Below, in pieces: positions 1 to 5,718 of a stretch of 6,700 bases of DNA. Below the pieces are notes generated by a model. That model searched no databases, was not told the DNA's origin, and saw nothing but the letters and a program-made list of their open reading frames with translations. A program made the position numbers and the translations under genes. The stretch is taken from contig CAOMFZ010000117.1 in the NCBI GenBank assembly GCA_948482415.1, positions 1-6,700 on the forward strand, written 5' to 3'. Numbering within the stretch: the stretch's first letter is position 1; the number at the start of each line of letters is the position of its first letter. This DNA comes from an uncultured Mailhella sp. (GTDB lineage: Bacteria > Desulfobacterota > Desulfovibrionia > Desulfovibrionales > Desulfovibrionaceae).

Positions 1-61
1 AACAGGGAATTAATATTCCTGATGTTAACAGGAATTGCTCGAATGCAAATTAATTGACAAC

Positions 62-94
62 AAAAAAGCCTTGCTCGAAAGAACAAGGCTTTTT
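62..94. terminator. Bidirectional factor-independent terminator
   Basis: An 11-bp perfect stem pairs 63-73 with 84-94. It can extend past one C/A mismatch by two more pairs (75-76 with 81-82), closing a GAAA tetraloop at 77-80 when read on the plus strand. On the minus strand the stem is followed by a run of six T (complement of 62-67), and it starts one base after the TAG stop of the 81-aa gene, so it most likely ends the mrp transcript. On the plus strand the T run lies within the 3' arm, so it could also end a gene entering from the left. Confidence 0.85.
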
Positions 95-95
95 G

Positions 96-341
96 CTATC
101 CGCCGGCTGAAAGGAAATGGAGAAAAAACTTTTCGTGTATTTCTTTTGTTTCGTCATCTTTCCCGGACATGATAACTCGTGTCTGCGGGATTTTTAATAT
201 TCCCTGTTCCGGCAATTTTTCTATGGTTATGACACATTTTTTGTAGAAATACTTTGAGGCATTATACGTTATCGCCGGATTTTGTTTAAAAAACTTTTCC
301 AAATGCGGTACGGAAACAGCCCAAATTTCATTATATTCCAT
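96..341 (-). CDS. Small hypothetical protein downstream of the Mrp-type ATPase
   Basis: An 81-residue protein whose family I do not recognise. It starts at ATG (339-341) and stops with TAG just before a terminator hairpin. The start lies 5 bases after the TAA stop of the Mrp-type ATPase gene, and no convincing Shine-Dalgarno sequence precedes it, so translation probably depends on ribosomes finishing mrp. The protein looks soluble: there is no signal peptide and no membrane segment. It has aromatic and lysine-rich stretches (for example residues 16-20 and 30-35), a single cysteine (Cys36) and a basic-to-acidic alternation near residues 60-71. It ends in Ala-Gly-Gly. The amphipathic pattern 36-58 suggests beta strands. 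The tight spacing and shared terminator argue that it is a real gene co-transcribed with mrp. A role linked to Fe-S cluster handling is only a guess from this position. Confidence 0.6.
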   Translation of the reverse strand: MEYNEIWAVSVPHLEKFFKQNPAITYNASKYFYKKCVITIEKLPEQGILKIPQTRVIMSGKDDETKEIHEKFFLHFLSAGG

Positions 342-346
342 GCAAA

Positions 347-1162
347 TTACAAAATATCTTTTACGTCTTTGAAATAATTATTTTCAAAGTTTTCAATAGT
401 GCCGCTGTCTATTGCTTTTGTAATTACCTGATTCATGGGAATACGGAAAATATGTTTAATGCCGTGTTTTTGCGCAATTTCTTCAATATGGCTGTCACCG
501 AAAATATAGTGACGTTTTCCGCAGCCATTACATTCAAAATAGCTCATATTTTCCACAACAGCCAAAACAGGCACGTTCATCATATCCGCCATGTTGACAG
601 CTTTTTCAACAATCATGCTGACGAGTTCCTGTGGAGATGTGACTACAATAATGCCTGAAATAGGCAGGGACTGGAAAACCGTTAAAGGCACATCGCCTGT
701 TCCCGGCGGCATATCCACAAACATATAATCCACATCACCCCAAATAGTGTCAGTCCAAAATTGTTTGACAGTATTGGAAATAATGGAACCGCGCCAAATA
801 ATGGGGTCTGTCATATTTTCAAGCAAAAGGTTCACGCTCATGATGGAAATGCCGTTTTGTGTTACGGCAGGAAGCATGCCCATATCATTGCCGGAAATTC
901 GTTCCGTTACGCCGAAAGCGGTTGGAATGGAAGGACCGGTTATGTCAGCGTCTAAAATTGCGGTTTTAAAGCCGTCCCTATTGAGCTGGGTTGCCAAAAG
1001 TGTGGTTACAAGACTTTTGCCGACGCCCCCCTTACCGCTGACAACCGCAATTATTTTTTTTACATGGGACCCTGGGTGTGCAGGAGCAAGCAAGCTTTGT
1101 GGTTTATCTCTATCACTGCAGTTTTGGCTGCATGAAGAACAATTGTGATCGCATGAACTCAT
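347..1162 (-). CDS. mrp: Mrp/Nbp35-type Fe-S cluster carrier P-loop ATPase
   Basis: A 271-residue SIMIBI-class ATPase of the Mrp/ApbC/Nbp35 family, cytoplasmic proteins that bind a labile 4Fe-4S cluster and pass it to apo-enzymes. The deviant Walker A motif GKGGVGKS lies at 43-50, the DADITGPS segment (Walker A'/switch I) at 71-78, and the VDMPPGTGD switch II segment at 139-147. A C-x-x-C pair at Cys211/Cys214, in ENMSYFECNGC, is the family's dimer-bridging cluster site. The N-terminus carries four cysteines (Cys4, 8, 11, 15; spacing C-x3-C-x2-C-x3-C) that could hold a second cluster, as in Nbp35. The N-terminal MIP18 (DUF59) domain of enterobacterial ApbC is absent, so the length is normal for the short anaerobe type. 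The ATG start is preceded by GAGG (1169-1172) with about 6 bases of spacing and by a promoter at 1189-1216. It is the first gene of a two-gene transcript. The family call is secure; client proteins are unknown. Confidence 0.95.
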   Translation of the reverse strand: MSSCDHNCSSCSQNCSDRDKPQSLLAPAHPGSHVKKIIAVVSGKGGVGKSLVTTLLATQLNRDGFKTAILDADITGPSIPTAFGVTERISGNDMGMLPAVTQNGISIMSVNLLLENMTDPIIWRGSIISNTVKQFWTDTIWGDVDYMFVDMPPGTGDVPLTVFQSLPISGIIVVTSPQELVSMIVEKAVNMADMMNVPVLAVVENMSYFECNGCGKRHYIFGDSHIEEIAQKHGIKHIFRIPMNQVITKAIDSGTIENFENNYFKDVKDIL

Positions 1163-1188
1163 AAAAACCTCACTTATTCGTTTTAAAT

Positions 1189-1216
1189 ATAGTAGGCGTA
1201 TTTTTCATTATGTCAA
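1189..1216 (-). promoter_or_regulatory. Sigma70-like promoter of mrp
   Basis: On the minus strand a perfect TTGACA -35 box (complement of 1211-1216) is followed after 16 bases by TACTAT (complement of 1189-1194) as the -10 box. An overlapping TATATT (1186-1191) has a less suitable 19-base spacing. The predicted start near 1180-1183 gives a short leader before the GAGG ribosome site and the ATG at 1160-1162. No operator of a known regulator is recognisable. Confidence 0.6.
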
Positions 1217-1221
1217 TAATA

Positions 1222-1236
1222 AAAAAATAATTTTTT
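1222..1236. promoter_or_regulatory. A/T palindrome between divergent promoters
   Basis: A run of six A (1222-1227) and a run of six T (1231-1236) flank TAA. It lies between the -35 boxes of mrp (minus) and of the cation transporter (plus), six bases from the first and thirteen from the second. It could act as an UP element for both promoters or as an operator, but A/T-rich spacers give such patterns by chance, so the call is weak. Confidence 0.25.
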
Positions 1237-1249
1237 ATATGTATTTTCC

Positions 1250-1277
1250 TTGAAATTTTATGGGATAAGATTAAAAT
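1250..1277 (+). promoter_or_regulatory. Sigma70-like promoter of the cation transporter
   Basis: TTGAAA (1250-1255) is separated by 16 bases from TAAAAT (1272-1277). The expected transcript start near 1284 leaves a leader of about 24 bases carrying AAAGGA (1294-1299), 8 bases before the ATG at 1308. The leader is too short for a metal riboswitch such as yybP-ykoY. Confidence 0.55.
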
Positions 1278-1307
1278 TACCGTATAAATTTTCAAAGGAA
1301 TTTTAAT

Positions 1308-2222
1308 ATGGCAACTACACAATTTGTAGGCATTAATCCTGCTCCTGCTTCAATAGATGAAAATAAAATAATCAAAAAACTTTCTTGTGTCAGTATCTTG
1401 GGCAATATCGTTTTGACGATTTTCAAGCTTTTTGCCGGAATATGGGGAAATTCCGGAGCGCTTATTTCTGACGCTATCCACTCTTTATCTGATGTTTTTA
1501 CCACAATTATCGCCTGGATTGGGGTAAAGGTTGCCAGACAGGACGCTGACGCTAAGCACCACTATGGGCACGAACGCCATGAATGTGTTGCTTCGCTGGT
1601 GCTTGGGGTTATTTTGCTGATTACAGGCCTTGGAATCGGGAAAGTCGGGATTGAGCATATTATTGACGGAACATATGCACAGGCTAAAATTCCTGCGCTG
1701 ATTGCCCTTATTGCCGCATTTGTTTCCATTGTGGGAAAGGAAGCCATGTACTGGTATACACGGTATTATGCCAAAATTATCAATTCTCAGGCATTTATGG
1801 CAGACGCATGGCATCACAGGGCTGATGCTATTTCTTCTATTGGTGCGCTGATTGGGGTTGCCGGGGCAATGCTTGGTTATCCCATTATGGATTTGCTGGC
1901 GTCTTTGTTTATCTGTCTTTTTATTTTGAAAGTTTCATACGATATTGTCGGCGATGCGCTGTCAAAACTTTTGGATACGTCCTGCGGCATTGATTACGAA
2001 AAAACGCTGTACGATTTTATTTTACAGCAGGAAAATGTAAAAAGTATTGATATGCTCCAGTCTCGTATGTTTGGCAATAAAGTGTATGTGGATTTGGAAA
2101 TTTCTGTAAATGGGGATATTACTTTACACGAAGCACACGATATTGCCGAAAATGTACATAATAAGGTGGAACAAAATTTCCCGGAAATCAAACATATTAT
2201 GATACATGTAAATCCGGTTTAA
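1308..2222 (+). CDS. Cation diffusion facilitator (CDF) family divalent metal exporter
   Basis: A 304-residue inner-membrane protein of the CDF family, which exports Zn, Fe, Mn or related divalent ions from the cytoplasm in exchange for protons. Membrane segments cover roughly residues 27-215. Segment 2 holds SDAIHSLSD with His58 and Asp62. Segment 5 holds DAWHHRAD with His169 and Asp173. Together they form the four-ligand HxxxD/HxxxD transport site at the positions used by E. coli YiiP. A histidine-rich loop, KHHYGHERHE, follows segment 2 (83-92). The cytoplasmic C-terminal domain (about 216-304) has the family's ferredoxin-like pattern, including HEAHDIAENVH (274-284) and a terminal HVNP with His300. 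Length is typical. The ATG is supported by AAAGGA 8 bases upstream and by its own promoter. It stands alone, divergent from mrp and convergent with the TRAP operon. A 2His-2Asp site favours Zn or Fe, but residues alone do not settle the substrate, so no gene symbol is given. Confidence 0.93.
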   Translation: MATTQFVGINPAPASIDENKIIKKLSCVSILGNIVLTIFKLFAGIWGNSGALISDAIHSLSDVFTTIIAWIGVKVARQDADAKHHYGHERHECVASLVLGVILLITGLGIGKVGIEHIIDGTYAQAKIPALIALIAAFVSIVGKEAMYWYTRYYAKIINSQAFMADAWHHRADAISSIGALIGVAGAMLGYPIMDLLASLFICLFILKVSYDIVGDALSKLLDTSCGIDYEKTLYDFILQQENVKSIDMLQSRMFGNKVYVDLEISVNGDITLHEAHDIAENVHNKVEQNFPEIKHIMIHVNPV

Positions 2223-2314
2223 CTGCTGTAAGAATAACTGAAAACAATATGTTGCAGTAAAAAGCTAGATCATTTCCATATGATATTCAGAATATTTTAT
2301 CATAAAGCTTAAAA

Positions 2315-2447
2315 AGTTTTGTAAAGGGGTGCAGGGGGAAAAACTTTTATAGCCACCGGAATGGCGACGAAGTCGGTTCTGTTAGGCGAAGAATGAGCCT
2401 TACAGAACTGGACAGCAGAGCTAAAGTTTTCCCCCTGCATAAAAACT
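2315..2447. repeat. Long inverted-repeat element with a branched fold
   Basis: The arms 2330-2347 and 2423-2439 (GCAGGGGG, A-run, CTTT and its complement) pair over 17 bp with a single bulged A. An outer AGTTTT (2315-2320) can pair with AAAACT (2442-2447). The 75 bases inside fold into two further hairpins: GCCA/TGGC (2352-2355 with 2362-2365, loop CCGGAA), and a stem 2376-2387 with 2397-2408, 11 of 12 pairs, extended outward by GTC/GAC (2372-2374 with 2411-2413). The whole is a three-way-junction shape. It fills the spacer between two convergent genes and lacks a T-run directly after the stem on either strand, so it is not a classic terminator. It may be a dispersed, non-coding repeat, a small non-autonomous mobile element, or an RNA 3' end structure. 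Any open frame across it is best regarded as spurious. Confidence 0.65.
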
Positions 2448-2475
2448 CCTAATGTTAAGTGGAAATGCTCTAAAA

Positions 2476-3771
2476 TCAATCCATAGTATCCATAATGAAC
2501 GTTGAACGACAAAAAAGCTCAACAGCAGGCTGCAGCAGATCCTCATTAAAATCAAAAAATTGATTATGGTGACCAGCCGGAAGTTTACTGCCTATCTGAG
2601 CATATGTACCAGCTCCGCCTTGTTCCTGGATTGCATTTATGAAGGTACATGCATCGTCAGTGCCAAAACCTTCACCCATTTCTGTAATAAGATTTTCGTG
2701 GAAATAGGGTACATCTTTTGCTGCAAGCTTAACCACGTCAATCATTTTTTGATCACTGACAGCATTACCCGCAGAACCCATAACAGTAATTTTTACATCT
2801 TGTTCATACATGGCAGCAACATGATTGATAATAAGTTTTGCTTTATCAAACATATACTGGTTAATTTCCGTCGTTGCTCCGCGTGTTTCACAAACAAGTT
2901 TAGCATAACTTGGAATAACGTTTCTGCCTGTTCCGCCCGATACCATGCCAACGGTTATGCGGCTTGCCCCTTTGCCATGTCTTGGTATTGCATGCAAGTT
3001 CAAAATCATAGATGCTGCTGCCAAGATGGAATTATGTCCTTTATGCGGATCTGACCCTGAATGGGAAGCCAGTCCAAACAGTTCAACATCAAATTTAGTT
3101 GTTGCCAAAAAACCTTGTGTTCCGCAGACAAGCTCATGGTCTTTTCCTGCATTAACGCCAATATGTGCTGAAAGAAAATATTTTGCTCCATTGACAAGAC
3201 CGGCTTTCACTATGGGATATGCCCCTCTGCTTCCTTCTTCCGCAGGTTCAAAAATCAGTCTGACATTATGTTTCAATTTGTCTTTGCAGCGCATAAGCTC
3301 CATTGCAACGCCAAGACCAATAGCTGCATGGCCATCATGACCACAAGCATGACATTCATTTTTATTGATAGAAGCAAAGCCTTCTGCCGCCGGTTTATGT
3401 GCAAGTTCCGTGCTTTCATCAACATCTACACAGTCAATATCAAATCTCAATACAGAATGCATGGGTAAATCAGGCCGAATATCAACCATTACCCCTGTAA
3501 GACCGTTCATTTTTTCAATCCACTTAGGATTTGCTCCTTGGGCAAGAGCAGCTTTTAAACGTTCTTCCTGCGTTTTTGGATCAGGCACCCCCATTAAAAC
3601 AGTGCGATCCATAACTTCGTCCCCTAAATGAACTTCGCATCCTAGAGCAGCTAATTTTTCAGCTAAATAACTTGCCGTCCAAAATTCAGAAAGCCCTGAT
3701 TCAGCATGACGATGTAAATCACGCCGAAATGTAACGAGTTGTTCTTGAGAAACTGTAGGAGAAAATTCCAT
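2476..3771 (-). CDS. M20 family metallo-amidohydrolase, AbgA-like
   Basis: A 431-residue cytoplasmic zinc-type peptidase/amidohydrolase of clan MH, family M20. Compared with E. coli AbgA (p-aminobenzoyl-glutamate hydrolase subunit A), the resemblance runs from end to end: FRRDLHRHAESGLSEF (15-30), the insert MGVPDP with the QGANPKWI helix (60-85), and the ending AGHHNQFFDF (399-408). Expected metal and catalytic residues are present: ACGHDGH (Cys143, His145), PAEEG (Glu178, Glu179), AHIG (His203) and AGHHN (His401/His402). The central dimerisation or lid domain spans about 220-335 with ASHSG (His237) and GTGRNVIP. It should cleave an amide bond in an N-acyl amino acid or aminobenzoyl-glutamate-like compound. 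ATG at 3769-3771 is chosen because AGGAG (3780-3784) lies 8 bases upstream; a GTG at 3778-3780 in frame overlaps that ribosome site and is unlikely. The AGGAG overlaps the TAG stop of dctM, so the two are translationally coupled. It is last in the operon. No AbgB-like partner is visible. Confidence 0.9.
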   Translation of the reverse strand: MEFSPTVSQEQLVTFRRDLHRHAESGLSEFWTASYLAEKLAALGCEVHLGDEVMDRTVLMGVPDPKTQEERLKAALAQGANPKWIEKMNGLTGVMVDIRPDLPMHSVLRFDIDCVDVDESTELAHKPAAEGFASINKNECHACGHDGHAAIGLGVAMELMRCKDKLKHNVRLIFEPAEEGSRGAYPIVKAGLVNGAKYFLSAHIGVNAGKDHELVCGTQGFLATTKFDVELFGLASHSGSDPHKGHNSILAAASMILNLHAIPRHGKGASRITVGMVSGGTGRNVIPSYAKLVCETRGATTEINQYMFDKAKLIINHVAAMYEQDVKITVMGSAGNAVSDQKMIDVVKLAAKDVPYFHENLITEMGEGFGTDDACTFINAIQEQGGAGTYAQIGSKLPAGHHNQFFDFNEDLLQPAVELFCRSTFIMDTMD

Positions 3772-3779
3772 ATTGCACA

Positions 3780-3784
3780 CTCCT
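3780..3784 (-). promoter_or_regulatory. Ribosome binding site of the M20 gene, overlapping the dctM stop
   Basis: AGGAG read on the minus strand shares its first two bases with the TAG stop codon of dctM (3783-3785) and sits 8 bases before the ATG at 3769-3771. This decides the start codon and implies that ribosomes ending dctM can restart on the hydrolase gene. Confidence 0.7.
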
Positions 3785-5093
3785 AATTAAGCATAGAATA
3801 AGGTAAAAATGTACAGATTCGCGGGAAAAAGCAAAGTATAAGAACGACAATAAGGTCACAGGTAATAAATGGCCAAGTACCGGCAAATACATCTGTTACA
3901 CGTTCACCTGTAGCACCTGCAAGAGCGAAAGAGTTAATTCCGACAGGAGGAGAAACACCGGCAATTTCATTCAGCTTCATGGCGATAACACAAATCCACA
4001 CAGGGTCAAATCCAAGTTCCACAAGAACAGGGAAAATAATAGGAAGAGTCATTGCAAAAACAGCAGCCTGAGCAATAAGCATACCCAAAATCATCCATAT
4101 GCAGATTACAGCAAAAAATACGACATAGGGGGAAACATCCCAACTTACCAAAAAATTGGCAAGTTCTGTAGGAATACGTGTCAATGCAAGAAAACGGCTA
4201 AAATACATAGAAGCAATAATGATAATAAATAACATTGCTGTTGAACGGGCTGTTTCACGCAAAGATTTATTTATTTCTCCTTTTTTGCGAAGCGTGCCGT
4301 TTGCAAGACCGAAAATAAGCGTACCCGCGGCACCAACTGCTGCTGCCTCGTTTGAAGTGAAAATACCGGTATAAATACCTCCCATAACAATAAAAGAAAG
4401 AGCAAGGATAGGCCATAATTTAAAAGATGCCGATACTCTGTTTTTCATTGTCACTTTGTATTCATCAGAATGCATGGGAGCAACATTTCCAAATTTAGCT
4501 CTTATAAGCATATAAACAGTGAAAACACATGCAGATAAGAAACCGGGAAGAATACCGGCTAAGAAAAGTTTTCCTACAGATTGGTCTGTGAAAATTGCAA
4601 ATAAAATAAACATGCCGCTTGGAGGAATCATTGCAGCAAAACCGCCGGAACATGCAATTGCGCCAAGAGAAAATCTCTTATCATAACCATAGCGTTTCAT
4701 TTCCGGATATGCAAGATGACCAAAAATAGTTGCAGTAGCAATTGTTGAACCGCAGATAGCGCCAAAAAAAGCACATCCGAAGGTTGTTGCAATAGCAAGC
4801 GCTCCCGGAACACGGGCTAATATGGTATGGACACTTTCATACGCAAGTCTGGCAAATCCACCGCGGGAAGCAAAAGACCCCATTAGAATAAAAAGAGGAA
4901 GCACGCAAAAGGTGGGAGATGCCACCGCATTATAGAGAGTTTCACCCAGCAAAGAACATGCTGCATCAAAACCAATTAAAATTGTAAAACCGGCAAGACC
5001 TATGAGAATAAAATCTATTCCCATTTGAAGTCCGCAAAAGAGCAAAACAAGCAGTGCAATAGAAGCAATTATTCCTACTGTCATAAAACTCAT
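3783..5093 (-). CDS. dctM: TRAP transporter large permease, DctM type
   Basis: A 436-residue polytopic inner-membrane protein, the ion-coupled transport subunit of a tripartite ATP-independent periplasmic (TRAP) system, of normal family length. Hydrophobic segments run nearly throughout (about 5-47, 58-75, 95-125, 143-170, 175-198, 226-245, 249-266, 285-302, 320-358, 364-396, 405-430), consistent with 11-12 membrane spans and re-entrant hairpins. Family motifs are present: PLFILMGSFASRGG (66-79), GAICGSTIATATIFG (111-125), AMIPPSG (154-160), TSNEAAAVGA (247-256) and SPPVGIN (381-387). The last two conserved Pro-rich loops belong to the two substrate/sodium-binding hairpins of the IT superfamily. 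ATG at 5091-5093 is preceded by GAGGAG with 6 bases of spacing. It lies 26 bases after dctQ, and its stop codon overlaps the ribosome site of the hydrolase gene. The substrate cannot be read from the permease. Confidence 0.95.
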   Translation of the reverse strand: MSFMTVGIIASIALLVLLFCGLQMGIDFILIGLAGFTILIGFDAACSLLGETLYNAVASPTFCVLPLFILMGSFASRGGFARLAYESVHTILARVPGALAIATTFGCAFFGAICGSTIATATIFGHLAYPEMKRYGYDKRFSLGAIACSGGFAAMIPPSGMFILFAIFTDQSVGKLFLAGILPGFLSACVFTVYMLIRAKFGNVAPMHSDEYKVTMKNRVSASFKLWPILALSFIVMGGIYTGIFTSNEAAAVGAAGTLIFGLANGTLRKKGEINKSLRETARSTAMLFIIIIASMYFSRFLALTRIPTELANFLVSWDVSPYVVFFAVICIWMILGMLIAQAAVFAMTLPIIFPVLVELGFDPVWICVIAMKLNEIAGVSPPVGINSFALAGATGERVTDVFAGTWPFITCDLIVVLILCFFPRICTFLPYSMLN

Positions 5094-5119
5094 ATAGAGC
5101 TCCTCATTGAAGTTATGAA

Positions 5120-5611
5120 TTAAAATTCACTGTCTTTAGTTTTTATAACAGACATTGTTATCAAAAGATTAGTTAATGTCTGTATAGTAAAAAGAAAAAT
5201 TCCAAAAGTAATAATTGCTTTTGTTGGCCATATTACTATAGGAACAAGTCCAGCCATTGCTTCATCGCTGTTATATGAATCTATTGTATTTATAAACATT
5301 GAATAGGTACATATAATGAGAGTGCCAAAACTGAGCATTCCACATGCTATACTCAAAAACTTTGAAATCTTTGCAGGAACTCTTTCTAAAACAAAATCAA
5401 CAGAAATATGTCCATGCGCTTGTTCACAGTTAGCCAAACCTAAATAAACTGTCGTAAGCATAATAACCATGGATAATTCTGCTACTCCAAGGATAGGATG
5501 CCCTATGGTACGCATGAAAATATCCACGCATATGATAATCATCAAAACAGCAAGCAGCAGACCACAGAAATTTGATGAATACATCGACATCTTTTTTAAA
5601 AAATTGTACAT
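5120..5611 (-). CDS. dctQ: TRAP transporter small permease, DctQ type
   Basis: A 163-residue membrane protein, the small subunit that pairs with DctM in TRAP transporters. Four hydrophobic segments lie at about 15-33, 42-60, 85-108 and 130-153, the family's usual topology. The conserved pattern R-x-x-G-H-P after segment 1 (Arg34, Gly37, Pro39), VAELS (43-47), YLGLANCEQAHGHISVDF (56-73) after segment 2, and WPTK before segment 4 support the call. I place the start at ATG 5609-5611 because GGAGG (5616-5620) lies 4 bases upstream. The longer in-frame reading begins at GTG (5621-5623) and would swallow this ribosome site, adding only Val/Met-Gly-Gly-Val. The gene follows dctP after 107 bases that hold a strong hairpin, and it precedes dctM by 26 bases. 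Confidence 0.93.
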   Translation of the reverse strand: MYNFLKKMSMYSSNFCGLLLAVLMIIICVDIFMRTIGHPILGVAELSMVIMLTTVYLGLANCEQAHGHISVDFVLERVPAKISKFLSIACGMLSFGTLIICTYSMFINTIDSYNSDEAMAGLVPIVIWPTKAIITFGIFLFTIQTLTNLLITMSVIKTKDSEF

Positions 5612-5623
5612 GACTCCTCCCAC
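5612..5623 (-). promoter_or_regulatory. Strong ribosome binding site of dctQ
   Basis: On the minus strand GTGGGAGGAGTC directly precedes the ATG at 5609-5611. The GGAGG core leaves 4 bases of spacing, slightly short but the best site in the region. It makes the upstream GTG at 5621-5623 an improbable start. Confidence 0.65.
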
Positions 5624-5626
5624 TTT

Positions 5627-5704
5627 AAAAATGGCAGAAAATATGCCAAATGCTGAATTAATAAATCAAATGTTACATTATACGGAATATTTTCTGCCTT
5701 TTTT
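5627..5704 (-). terminator. Intra-operon hairpin / partial terminator between dctP and dctQ
   Basis: GGCAGAAAATAT (5633-5644) and its exact complement (5687-5698) form a 12-bp stem. It extends inward past one mismatch by two pairs (5646-5647 with 5684-5685) and outward by five A-T pairs (5627-5631 with 5700-5704). The loop is long, about 36 bases, and A/T-rich. On the transcribed minus strand the stem is followed by ATTTTT, then the dctQ ribosome site. This could be a leaky terminator or a 3' stabilising structure for dctP mRNA, giving more binding protein than permease, as in many binding-protein-dependent operons. Confidence 0.6.
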
Positions 5705-5718
5705 ATTTAGTTCTGAGC

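Noticed and set aside
6..33. Short inverted repeats GGAAT/ATTCC and TCCTG/CAGGA near the left edge
   Set aside because: Five-bp arms in A/T-rich DNA are expected by chance and have no supporting context.
1..57. Possible C-terminal tail of a plus-strand gene entering from the left, in frame 1 (stop TGA 55-57) or frame 3 (stop TAA 51-53)
   Set aside because: Both frames are only 16-18 codons long and neither shows a recognisable motif. The terminator just downstream is compatible with such a gene, but the sequence does not decide between frames or between gene and spacer.
747..1148. 133-codon plus-strand open frame inside mrp
   Set aside because: It lies wholly antisense to a strongly conserved ATPase gene and shows no family resemblance; a shadow frame.
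2222..2258. ACTGC/GCAGT repeat right after the CDF stop as a terminator
   Set aside because: Only 5 bp with a 27-base loop and an A-run instead of T-run behind it.
2279..2304. 7-bp inverted repeat (TATGATA/TATCATA) after the CDF gene as a terminator
   Set aside because: All A/T apart from one pair, with a 12-base loop and no following T-run; too weak to terminate.
2309..2512. 67-codon minus-strand open frame across the inverted-repeat element
   Set aside because: It overlaps the end of the M20 gene in another frame, has no ribosome site, and its composition is just a translation of the repeat arms.
2560..3631. Several plus-strand open frames antisense to the M20 gene
   Set aside because: Each is a mirror of conserved M20 coding sequence with no ribosome site and unnatural cysteine/histidine-rich translations.
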